Of a stretch of 64,000 nucleotides of DNA, positions 51,448 through 58,810 are shown in pieces. This stretch comes from Chitinophaga vietnamensis (GTDB taxonomy: Bacteria; Bacteroidota; Bacteroidia; Chitinophagales; Chitinophagaceae): assembly GCF_902167635.1 (NCBI RefSeq), contig NZ_CABHMS010000011.1, forward strand, positions 2,501-66,500. Reading direction: 5' to 3'. How positions within the stretch are numbered: position 1 is the stretch's first letter; every line of letters begins with the position of its first letter. The notes beneath the pieces are model-generated. The model was not told the DNA's origin and did not search any database. It saw nothing but the letters and a program-made list of their open reading frames with translations. The position numbers and the translations under genes were made by a program.

Positions 51448-51850
51448 CTTGCGTGTCATACTGATTGACGACAACGAGATTGACCTGCTGCTGCATGAGA
51501 AGTTGATCACCTTTCAACACATCAGCAGAACAGTGCTTTCTTTCACCAATCCAAACAAGGCGCTGGAATTTCTTTCCAGCAATATTTCCCTGCCACGGAT
51601 ACCGCCCACGGTGATCCTGCTGGACATCCAGATGCCGGAGATGGACGGCTTCGAATTTATGCAGGCCTTTGACGCCTATCCGCATAAGATCAAATCGCAA
51701 TGCCATATCATCATGGTATCATCTACCCTCGATTATGGTGATATTACCCGTACCAATGCCAGTCCGATGGTAACAAAATTACTCCGGAAACCCTTACTGG
51801 TAAAGGATTTAAAAGAAACCATCGAAGGTATTTTCAAAGATTTTTTATAA
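51431..51850 (+). CDS. Stand-alone receiver protein
   Basis: 139 aa receiver domain with acidic pair DDNE (about residue 13), phospho-Asp at 65 (LLDIQMPEMDG), Ser/Thr in MVSSTLD and Lys in LRKPLLVKD. No output domain. The chosen ATG at 51431 overlaps the end of the kinase hybrid by 17 nt; an ATG at 51389 is possible but would add residues inside the kinase gene. Last gene of the signalling cluster; it may relay phosphate to a target elsewhere. Confidence 0.87.
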   Translation: MNSIPDLRVILIDDNEIDLLLHEKLITFQHISRTVLSFTNPNKALEFLSSNISLPRIPPTVILLDIQMPEMDGFEFMQAFDAYPHKIKSQCHIIMVSSTLDYGDITRTNASPMVTKLLRKPLLVKDLKETIEGIFKDFL

Positions 51851-51876
51851 AATGTTTTATTTTCAGATAAAAAATA

Positions 51877-51884
51877 TATTTTTG
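51877..51884 (+). promoter_or_regulatory. -7 box for tRNA-Ala
   Basis: TATTTTTG, perfect consensus, 29 nt upstream of the tRNA 5' end. No clean -33 box. Confidence 0.5.
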
Positions 51885-51912
51885 CATCCCGCAAGGGAAA
51901 ACACCAGTACAC

Positions 51913-51985
51913 GGGGGATTAGCTCATCTGGTAGAGCGCAAGCATGGCATGTTTGAGGTGACCGGTTCGATCCCGGTATCCTCCA
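51913..51985 (+). tRNA. tRNA-Ala (anticodon GGC)
   Basis: 73 nt. Acceptor GGGGGAT/ATCCTCC (one G-U), D-arm with AGCTCATCTGGTAGAGC, anticodon stem CAAGC/GTTTG around loop ATGGCAT (anticodon GGC) and T-arm CCGGTTCGATCCCGG. CCA not encoded. Confidence 0.92.
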
Positions 51986-51994
51986 CCGAGTAAA

Positions 51995-52021
51995 AGTCCG
52001 GACCTACCACAGGTCCGGACT
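51995..52021 (+). terminator. Terminator of tRNA-Ala
   Basis: Perfect 11-bp stem AGTCCGGACCT with its complement around a 5-nt loop, followed by five T. It begins 10 nt after the tRNA. Confidence 0.9.
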
Positions 52022-52087
52022 TTTTCATTTATGCCGGTACATCTCTCCCTCAATTTGATAAATTGCATTTCCTAATCAGACCATGAT

Positions 52088-54373
52088 ATGAATTTAGAAG
52101 AACTGGAACGGTTGTACAACGAACAGGAATATAACACCGCCATCAACGAGCTTAGCCCCTATCTGAAGAATCACCCCAATGACGCGCCAGCGTGGCATCT
52201 GCTCGGCCTGTGCTATATGGAAACAGCCAAAACCATGGAAACAACCGAGGATACGCTCGCCACTTACGAAAACGCTTATGAAGCCTTCGGCAATGCGCTC
52301 GACAACGATCCGCAACATACGCCCGCCCGGCTTCACCGCGCTTTCCTCGGCTCCAATATTTTTGAAGACCGCCCCGACAGCGCCATTGAAGACTGCGAGC
52401 TGCTCCTCAGCAGCGACGATGCCCTCACACGCGCCAAAGGCTACATTTATCGCTACCACACCTGGGTACTGAAAAAAGACAGCACACGCGCGCTGGAAGA
52501 TATACAGCAATGCCTCGCTATCTACGAAACCGTTTACCAGGATAACCTCCCGCAGCTCAATGCCGCACGCTTCGAATGCTATTCCCGCATCGGCGACGTA
52601 TGGTACTACGCAGAAGATAAACCTAAAGCGCTCGACTACTACCGCCAGGCATTCGACTGTTTGCCTTATAACAGCCGCAATATTGCCACCGCGCGCTTTG
52701 CGCTTGAAATGGGCGACTACGAACTCATGGAACGCATACTGCACCTGGAAAGCGCCACCGAAAGCAACTACGCCTACGAAAACGTGCTCACCATGCTCAA
52801 ACAAATGCAGGCACTGCTCGACAGCGGCGTACGTAATGTAATGCTGGCCCGCGCCTTCTGCTGGGGCATCATCGACTATATCTCTTATTTCTTCGGGGAA
52901 GATGAAAACGAAGCTACACTCGAACAAATATCACTCGGCAAACGCTGCATCGCAGACTATCCGGAGGAAGCCTATTTCTATCACTTCACCGGCTCTGCAT
53001 TCTATCATATCGGCAGCTACAAAGAAGCACTGCCCTACTTTGAAAAAGCCAATGCCCTCGGGCCTTATCCTTCCGGCGTATTGCGCTGGTACCACGCTGT
53101 ATACTGCACCAGCGGCGCTTTTCCGCCATCATGGCCCGACAGCCGGCATCCTATCCCGGCGGATTGGTACACCTCCGGCCTCACTTGCAGCGATACCATC
53201 GACTCCACCGAAGATCCGGAAGTACGTCGCGCACTGCTGCCTGTAAAAAAATATCTCTACAAAAGATCCTTCGATCTCTTCTATCCTTACTGGCATGACA
53301 ATACCGGCGATAGCACCGCCGGCCATCCGCACGTCTTTGCGATGTGCTGCAACAATTACGGTATCACCCTCAGCGAATTGGGAGAACATGAAGAAGCCAT
53401 CCGCATACATACCATCGGGTATGAGCTCTCTCCTTTCTGGGAACAGCTGGAATCCAGGGCCAACGCCGAACACCATACCGGCCGCCTGGAAGCCGCCATT
53501 GCAGATCGTTCCAGCATTTTAAAGGATTACACCGACTTCCTGCCGCTGATGTATTATGTATCTATTCATGAACGCATCATCGAGGATCTCTGTACCCTGC
53601 AACGCTACCAGGAAGCCTATACGCTTTATAATAACATCCTCACAGAATACGATACCTGGATATCCAAAGAGATGGAAGAGGCCAGCGAATATGAACGCAC
53701 CACCATCATCTACAATATCGACCGTATCAAAACAGGGCGCGCCTTCATCAAAACCGACAACGAGAACGACCTCGATCAACGTATCGAAGCGCTGCAACGC
53801 CACCTTGCGGAAAAGCCCGACGATAGCGACGCCTATTTCAATCTCATGTACCTCTATTTCGATGCGGGCCAATACGAACACTGTATCGGCGCCATCAACA
53901 ACCGCATCTCCATCGGAGGCATAGAAGATATTCCTTTGCTGTCGCAGATGAAGATCTGGTACTTCAGAGGCAAAGCCGAGCTGAAACTTGGCCGCTATGC
54001 CGACGCCGTCAACGACCTGCAAGCTACCCTCCGCCTCATGGAGGCCGAAGACGACGACAAGCCCACCAATCATTTCAGCGTATATGCGTTCCTGTCAGAA
54101 GCCTATCTCGGCCTGCAAGACTACCTGCAATGCATCGACTACGGCACCCGTTGCGCCAGCATGTACACCGATATGAACTGGGCCTGGGACAAAGAAGCCT
54201 CCGGCATCCACTACATCCTCGCCTGCGCCTGGGAAGCGCAGGGCAACATCAGCAACGCCAAAAAACATATCGATACCATCCTCAAAAACGCACCAGATTA
54301 CACCCCCGCCGTTGAAAAGAAAGAAACCCTCAAAGGTGGCGGGTTATTCGCCTTTCTGAAAAGGAAAAAATAA
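52088..54373 (+). CDS. TPR-repeat protein
   Basis: 761 aa, cytoplasmic (no signal peptide). It is built of tetratricopeptide-like helical repeats across the whole length, clear ones at about residues 7-40 (YNTAINELSPYLKNHPNDAPAWHLLG), 155-190, 290-330 (AYFYHFTGSAFYHIGSYKEALPYFEKA), 410-450 and 585-680. It ends GGGLFAFLKRKK. It probably acts as a protein-interaction scaffold; the partner is unknown. The stop codon is the first base triplet of a 205-bp palindrome (54371-54575). Confidence 0.85.
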   Translation: MNLEELERLYNEQEYNTAINELSPYLKNHPNDAPAWHLLGLCYMETAKTMETTEDTLATYENAYEAFGNALDNDPQHTPARLHRAFLGSNIFEDRPDSAIEDCELLLSSDDALTRAKGYIYRYHTWVLKKDSTRALEDIQQCLAIYETVYQDNLPQLNAARFECYSRIGDVWYYAEDKPKALDYYRQAFDCLPYNSRNIATARFALEMGDYELMERILHLESATESNYAYENVLTMLKQMQALLDSGVRNVMLARAFCWGIIDYISYFFGEDENEATLEQISLGKRCIADYPEEAYFYHFTGSAFYHIGSYKEALPYFEKANALGPYPSGVLRWYHAVYCTSGAFPPSWPDSRHPIPADWYTSGLTCSDTIDSTEDPEVRRALLPVKKYLYKRSFDLFYPYWHDNTGDSTAGHPHVFAMCCNNYGITLSELGEHEEAIRIHTIGYELSPFWEQLESRANAEHHTGRLEAAIADRSSILKDYTDFLPLMYYVSIHERIIEDLCTLQRYQEAYTLYNNILTEYDTWISKEMEEASEYERTTIIYNIDRIKTGRAFIKTDNENDLDQRIEALQRHLAEKPDDSDAYFNLMYLYFDAGQYEHCIGAINNRISIGGIEDIPLLSQMKIWYFRGKAELKLGRYADAVNDLQATLRLMEAEDDDKPTNHFSVYAFLSEAYLGLQDYLQCIDYGTRCASMYTDMNWAWDKEASGIHYILACAWEAQGNISNAKKHIDTILKNAPDYTPAVEKKETLKGGGLFAFLKRKK

Positions 54374-54575
54374 GCGCGAAGGTTGTCTTACTCAGGATTA
54401 AATGATTGAAAGGATTAGCAGGATTTTTTATTGAGATTATGAGGATTTGAAAAGGATTCGCGAAGATCATCTCGATTTGATCTTCGTGAATCCTTTTCAA
54501 ATCCTCATAATCTCAATAAAAAATCCTGCTAATCCTTTCAATCATTTAATCCTGAGTAAGACAAACTCCGCGTTA
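54371..54575 (+). repeat. Very long palindromic element, copy 2
   Basis: The outer ends (TAAGCGCG and CGCGTTA) and the inner arms form an inverted repeat of 205 bp. The core arms 54383-54469 and 54478-54564 are 87 nt each and identical at 86 positions; the exception is a G-U pair in plus-strand RNA. The loop is 8 nt. The left arm begins at the TPR stop codon and matches the element at 26884 (shared TTGTCTTACTCAGGATTA and GATTGAAAGGATTAGCAGGA). It fills the gap to the YdeI-like gene. Confidence 0.88.
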
Positions 54576-54588
54576 TTATCTTTGCACT

Positions 54589-55176
54589 ATGAAACCCACT
54601 TTTTTTGCAACTCCCGCGGCGTTCCGCAAATGGCTGGAACAGCATCATCAGCAGGAAAAGGAGCTGCTGGTAGGCTTTTACAAAACTGGTAGCGGCAAGC
54701 CAAGCATTACGTGGCCGGAATCGGTGGATGAGGCGCTGTGCTTTGGCTGGATCGATGGCGTGCGGAAATCGATAGATGAGCACAGCTATACCATCCGTTT
54801 TACGCCTCGCAAACCCGGTAGCATATGGAGTGCGATAAACATCGCGAAAATAGCAGTGTTGAAAGAAAAGGGCTTATTATACCCTGCCGGTATTGCCGCC
54901 TTTGAGCAACGGAAAGAAGGGCGCTCAAATCTTTATTCCTTCGAGCAGAAAGAACCTATCGTGCTCGATAAAGAAAGTGAGAAATTATTCAAGGCCAACA
55001 AAGCTGCCTGGAAGTTCTTTACAAGCCAGGCTCCTTCCTATCAAAAAGTGATCACCTGGAAAATTATCAGCGCGAAGCAGGAAGCTACCCGCCAGAAACG
55101 TTTACAGGAGGCCATTACAGCATCTGCAGAAGGAAAGAAAGTAGCGTGGTACGCAAAATATTCTTCAAAGAAATAA
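54589..55176 (+). CDS. YdeI/OmpD-associated family protein
   Basis: 195 aa, no signal peptide. The conserved family blocks are present: FRKWLEQHHQQEKELLVGFYKTGSG at the N-terminus, TWPESVDEALCFGWIDGVRKSIDE in the centre, and SYTIRFTPRKPGSIWSAINIAKI. The family is widespread in Bacteroidota with no firmly known role; some members affect peptide-antibiotic tolerance. The C-terminus is Lys-rich. It starts 14 nt beyond the palindromic element and ends before a 26-bp palindromic terminator. Confidence 0.85.
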   Translation: MKPTFFATPAAFRKWLEQHHQQEKELLVGFYKTGSGKPSITWPESVDEALCFGWIDGVRKSIDEHSYTIRFTPRKPGSIWSAINIAKIAVLKEKGLLYPAGIAAFEQRKEGRSNLYSFEQKEPIVLDKESEKLFKANKAAWKFFTSQAPSYQKVITWKIISAKQEATRQKRLQEAITASAEGKKVAWYAKYSSKK

Positions 55177-55182
55177 TAGAAA

Positions 55183-55208
55183 AAGCCCTTGAAGCGCTTC
55201 AAGGGCTT
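55183..55208. terminator. Terminator, GCCCTTGAAGCGC type
   Basis: Perfect 26-bp palindrome (core AAGCCCTTGAAGC and its complement), preceded by A and followed by TATA-rich sequence, between convergent genes. Confidence 0.85.
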
Positions 55209-55228
55209 ATATATTTTTGGAAAGATGA

Positions 55229-55633
55229 TCAACTACAATTCACCATCCACTGAACCCCGAACTTGTCGGTAAGCATTCCAAATTTTGACGACCAAAATGT
55301 TTTGGTTAATGGCATCATCACATTACCGCCCGCTGCCAGCGAATTGAATATTTTCTCTGCCTGCTCCGGCTGATCCAGGTTTACAGCGATCGTAAAATTT
55401 GTACCGTCTGTAACTGGTCCCATCACAGCGTCGCTGGCCATCAGGTGAAATTCATTGGATTTCAGTTCTGCATGCATCACCATGTCATGCTTTTCGGGCG
55501 GCATTCTGTCTTTCTCCGGCGATTCACCGATCGTCATGATCTGCAACTCTCCGCCGAGTGCATCTTTATAAAAGTTCATGGCTTCGCGCGTGTTGTTTTT
55601 ACTGAATGTCAGATAGGAACTCAGACTTAACAT
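55229..55633 (-). CDS. VOC family protein, PhnB-like
   Basis: 134 aa. One glyoxalase/bleomycin-resistance-type (VOC) module pair: LSSYLTFSKNNTREAMNFYKDALGGEL at the N-terminus, central MVMHAELKSNEFHLMASD, and C-terminal FWSSKFGMLTDKFGVQWMVN. The pattern is close to the PhnB subgroup. The metal-binding residues of true glyoxalases are only partly kept, so the reaction is unknown. Single gene, opposite the YdeI-like gene. Confidence 0.88.
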   Translation of the reverse strand: MLSLSSYLTFSKNNTREAMNFYKDALGGELQIMTIGESPEKDRMPPEKHDMVMHAELKSNEFHLMASDAVMGPVTDGTNFTIAVNLDQPEQAEKIFNSLAAGGNVMMPLTKTFWSSKFGMLTDKFGVQWMVNCS

Positions 55634-55703
55634 GACGTGTATTTTTAGGGTGAGGAATGAATTACAGGATGTACATTAAAGTTAGGGAAAGATCATCACA
55701 TAA

Positions 55704-56927
55704 TTAACTTATCAATACCCTGTTCCGCACCAGCAGGCAGGCCCCGATAATACCGGCACGTTCTCCCAGCCGGGATATCTTCAGTTTGGTATCGGTGTTT
55801 ACCAGACTTAGCGAATATTTTTTTACGGCACTTTGTATAGGCAGCAGGATGTAATCCTGTGTGGCGGCCAGACTACCGCCAAGTATCACTAGCTCAGGAT
55901 TGAAGATATTGATGAGCAGGGCAATGCCACGGCCCAGGTTCTCCCCTATTTTTGCGATCAGCTCAATGGCCAGCACATCGTCATGATTGGCTGCATCGAT
56001 AATATCCTGCAATTCGATACCCGCGCGGGGCCGGTGTTTGCTGTCGAGCAACGATGCCGCGCCCTGATCCAGCCTTTGCAGGAACATGCGCGTAAGCGCC
56101 CAGCCCGAGGCCTCTGTTTCCAGGCATCCCCGCTTGCCGCAATGACAAATGATCTCGTTGTCGAAAAGGGGGATATGCCCAAACTCGCCACTGTAGCCAG
56201 ATTTACCATAATACAATTGACCATCTACCAATACGCCCATGCCAATGCCATAGTCGAGGTTGAGGAACAATACCTGCTTCTCTGCATACACCGGATCAGA
56301 GCAGCATTCGCCATAGGCCATCGCGCGTGAATCATTTTCCAGAAATACCCGTATGCCTACTCTCGATTCTATCACTTTGCTCAATGGCTGGCCATCAAAA
56401 TGAAAAAAGCTGTGACTATGCCCCGTGGCGTAATTGATGCGCCCTGCGAGATTCAGCCCGATGCCCAGTATCTTTTCTTTAGGCGCCGTCAGCTCATCTA
56501 CAAATTTGTTGATCAGCAAACACAGCTCATCCAGCGATTCCTGGCTGTTATTGAGCTGATAAGGCAATTGCTCTACGGTATGTACCATGTTCTTTTGCAG
56601 GTCCGACAGGCCCAGGTTGAGGTGGTTCTGTTTCACATCCACCCCGATAAAAAATGCGGAGTCGGGCACAAGGCCATAGAGATTGGGTTTGCGGCCACCG
56701 GTAGATTCCACTTTGCCGTAATCGCGCACAAGGCCATCGCGTATCAGCTCGTTGAGCAGTTCGGTTACTTTAGGTGCGCTCAGGTTAAATGCCTTACACA
56801 AGTCGCTGATGGTGGTATGGCCGGAGCTGGCGAAATAGGCCAGGAAGGCCTTTTTCTGTTGCACATTCTTGAATGGTACACCGGTCAGGTTCACCCGGTT
56901 CAGCTCCTGAAAAAAAGTTCTTGCCAT
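55704..56927 (-). CDS. ROK-family transcriptional regulator
   Basis: 407 aa. An N-terminal winged helix-turn-helix (about residues 25-80, TTISDLCKAFNLSAPKVTELLNELIRDGLV) is followed by a ROK domain (85-400) with the ATP/sugar motif GIGLNLAGRIN, the glucose-binding GYSGEFGHIP and the zinc site CHCGKRGCLE. NagC/Mlc-type repressors of this form bind sugars or phosphosugars and control their use. No sugar-catabolism gene lies beside it, so its regulon is elsewhere. It diverges from a Crp-type regulator across a spacer with repeated TTAGC boxes. Confidence 0.9.
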   Translation of the reverse strand: MARTFFQELNRVNLTGVPFKNVQQKKAFLAYFASSGHTTISDLCKAFNLSAPKVTELLNELIRDGLVRDYGKVESTGGRKPNLYGLVPDSAFFIGVDVKQNHLNLGLSDLQKNMVHTVEQLPYQLNNSQESLDELCLLINKFVDELTAPKEKILGIGLNLAGRINYATGHSHSFFHFDGQPLSKVIESRVGIRVFLENDSRAMAYGECCSDPVYAEKQVLFLNLDYGIGMGVLVDGQLYYGKSGYSGEFGHIPLFDNEIICHCGKRGCLETEASGWALTRMFLQRLDQGAASLLDSKHRPRAGIELQDIIDAANHDDVLAIELIAKIGENLGRGIALLINIFNPELVILGGSLAATQDYILLPIQSAVKKYSLSLVNTDTKLKISRLGERAGIIGACLLVRNRVLIS

Positions 56928-56952
56928 ACAGCCTATTGGTTGAAGCGCCTAA

Positions 56953-57011
56953 GTTAGCATCTGTGCCGCTAATTTTTAGCAAAAGATGTTAGCAATGGCA
57001 TTTTTGCCATT
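56953..57011. promoter_or_regulatory. TTAGC-box cluster between ROK and Crp genes
   Basis: TTAGC occurs at 56954-56958, 56976-56980 and 56989-56993, and its reverse complement GCTAA at 56968-56972, forming the palindrome GCTAATTTTTAGC. An additional hairpin AATGGCA-TTTT-TGCCATT (56994-57011) is next to it. This fits a regulator operator in the divergent promoter region. Confidence 0.45.
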
Positions 57012-57028
57012 TTTTCTATATTCGGCCC

Positions 57029-57604
57029 ATGTTTGAAGTATTCCGACAATACCTGTTAAGCAAGGCGGCATTTACTCCGGAGGAACTGGCGCAGATCGAA
57101 GAGAAAAGTGTGGTCAAGAAGCTACGGCGCAAACAATACCTCCTGCAGGAAGGCCATCTGTGGAAGCATTACGCTTTCGTTTGCAAGGGATGCCTGCGCA
57201 CCTACCAGGTAGATGACAAGGGCGTAGAACATATCTTCCGTTTCTCTCCCGAGCACTGGTGGGCAGGCGACCGCGAAAGCCTGATCAATGGCACACCTTC
57301 CACCAGCAATATTGATGCGCTGGAAGACAGTGTATTGTTATTATTTACGAGAGATGATTTTGACGCGCTGCGCCGCAGCATCCCCGCGATGGAGGAAGTA
57401 GTAAACACCTTGCTGAGCCGCAGTTATATGGCGGCCAACAAACGTATCCAATCGGCCATCAGCCGCAGCACTGAAGAACGCTACAAAGAGTTCATTGAGC
57501 AGTACCCCGACCTGTTGAATCGTATCCCCTTGCATATGATCGCTTCCTACCTGGGCGTTACCGCCGAAACCCTCAGTCGCATCCGCGCCCGCAATGTATC
57601 GTAA
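57029..57604 (+). CDS. Crp/Fnr-family transcriptional regulator
   Basis: 191 aa. An N-terminal cyclic-nucleotide-binding-like beta-barrel (about residues 5-125) is joined to a C-terminal HTH (IASYLGVTAETLSRIRA). The barrel contains KQYLLQEGHLWKHYAFVCKGCLR, typical of the Bacteroidota Crp/Fnr group that usually does not bind cAMP. No Fe-S Cys cluster is seen, so it is not a classical FNR. It is divergent from the ROK regulator and precedes the F420-type oxidoreductase gene by about 100 nt. Confidence 0.9.
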   Translation: MFEVFRQYLLSKAAFTPEELAQIEEKSVVKKLRRKQYLLQEGHLWKHYAFVCKGCLRTYQVDDKGVEHIFRFSPEHWWAGDRESLINGTPSTSNIDALEDSVLLLFTRDDFDALRRSIPAMEEVVNTLLSRSYMAANKRIQSAISRSTEERYKEFIEQYPDLLNRIPLHMIASYLGVTAETLSRIRARNVS

Positions 57605-57707
57605 CGTAATCAGCTGCATCTTGACAAACATCAAGGTTTTTTCCTGTCAATAGTCAATGGCGCGGCCTCTCGCGGAGTGGCATCTTTGCGCCATTAAATC
57701 TTTTCAT

Positions 57708-58313
57708 ATGAAAATAGGTGTAATTGGTGCAGGCGCCATCGGGATGGCATTTGCCCGCAAGGCTGCAGCAGCAGGCTACGAAGTACTGATCAGCAACAGT
57801 CGCGGCCCCGCCTCGCTGGCGGCCGCTATCGGCGATACGCCGGGTCTCGCCGCCACTACAAATGAAGCAGTGGCCGCAGCGGATATCATTTTGTTATCAG
57901 TGCCCTGGCAACATCTCGATGCCGCCACGCAATCCCTGCCGGATCTCAGCGGCAAGGTGGTGCTGGATGCTACCAACCCCGTGATCCTGCCAGGTTTTAT
58001 TTTGCCCGACCTGGGCGGCAAGGCTTCCAGTGAAATCGTGTCGGGAAAAGTAAAAGGCGCCGCCGTGGTAAAGGCCTTCAATACTTTATCACCCAAGCTG
58101 CTGGCGGCTCCTTCCTCGCAATTCGGCGGCCGCCGGGTGATTTTTTATGCTGGTGATGACGCTGCGGCCAAAGCCAGAGTAGCGGCCTTGCTGGAACAGA
58201 TGGGCTTCGCCGGCATCGACCTTGGCGGCCTGCTGCAAGGCGCTGCTATGCAACAATTCCCGGGTGGCCCGCTGGCAGGATTACACCTGGAACTGTTCCC
58301 TTTTGAAAACTAG
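57708..58313 (+). CDS. NADPH-dependent F420 reductase-like oxidoreductase
   Basis: 201 aa. A Rossmann domain with the dinucleotide loop GVIGAGAIGMAFARKAAAAGYEV at the N-terminus, then ILLSVPWQHLDAAT and DATNPV, and a central VKAFNTLSPK. This is the pattern of the F420-dependent NADP reductase/YceI-type family; in organisms without F420 the true substrate is unknown. The open frame extends 17 codons upstream, but MKIGVIGAGAIG is the proper start. It is possibly controlled by the upstream Crp-type regulator (inference from adjacency). Confidence 0.85.
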   Translation: MKIGVIGAGAIGMAFARKAAAAGYEVLISNSRGPASLAAAIGDTPGLAATTNEAVAAADIILLSVPWQHLDAATQSLPDLSGKVVLDATNPVILPGFILPDLGGKASSEIVSGKVKGAAVVKAFNTLSPKLLAAPSSQFGGRRVIFYAGDDAAAKARVAALLEQMGFAGIDLGGLLQGAAMQQFPGGPLAGLHLELFPFEN

Positions 58314-58319
58314 GTTCCC

Positions 58320-58350
58320 GCCCTTGAAGCGCTTGAAGCGCTTCAAGGGC
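58320..58350 (+). terminator. Terminator, GCCCTTGAAGCGC type
   Basis: Arms 58320-58331 and 58339-58350 (12 bp, GCCCTTGAAGCG and complement) around a 7-nt loop, 7 nt after the oxidoreductase stop codon and followed by TTTCTG. Fourth member of the terminator family. Confidence 0.85.
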
Positions 58351-58385
58351 TTTCTGCATTTCAGGTGTTTTGTTATGCGATAGAT

Positions 58386-58415
58386 TTTGTTAATTCCCAA
58401 AAAATAATACCTTTG
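58386..58415 (+). promoter_or_regulatory. Promoter of tRNA-Leu
   Basis: TTTG (58386-58389), an 18-nt spacer and TACCTTTG (58408-58415), perfect consensus. The leader before the tRNA is about 85 nt, longer than usual, and contains a small GCGTC/GGCGC hairpin. Confidence 0.75.
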
Positions 58416-58505
58416 CAATCCTTTTTGAGCAACGAAAGGCAGCTCTTTTTATGTATTTTCGCGCGGCGTCCTTGAGGCGCGGCAAGTACAAAGCTCTTTT
58501 ATTTA

Positions 58506-58587
58506 GCGGGTGTGGTGAAATTGGTAGACACGCCAGACTTAGGATCTGGTGCTTCACGGCATGGGGGTTCGAGTCCCTCCACCCGCA
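58506..58587 (+). tRNA. tRNA-Leu (anticodon TAG)
   Basis: 82 nt with a variable arm. Acceptor GCGGGTG/CACCCGC, anticodon stem CCAGA/TCTGG around CTTAGGA (anticodon TAG), a short variable stem, T-arm GGGGGTTCGAGTCCCTC, discriminator A. CCA not encoded. Confidence 0.93.
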
Positions 58588-58810
58588 CATCAACATATAA
58601 TATTATGTGGCAATGTGTCAATATGGCAACGTGATAATGCTTCTGCTCTCCCTCACTATCATTGTCACTTCAGCACATGTTTGATACAGCCCCACCTGAT
58701 TTATTAATTTTTTATTTCCTGCCATTCCTGCTTGCCGTTGTGACTTCATGGCAGAAAATCAAACAAGGAATCATTATTGCTTCATAAAGAACATTTTATA
58801 CAATTCAATT

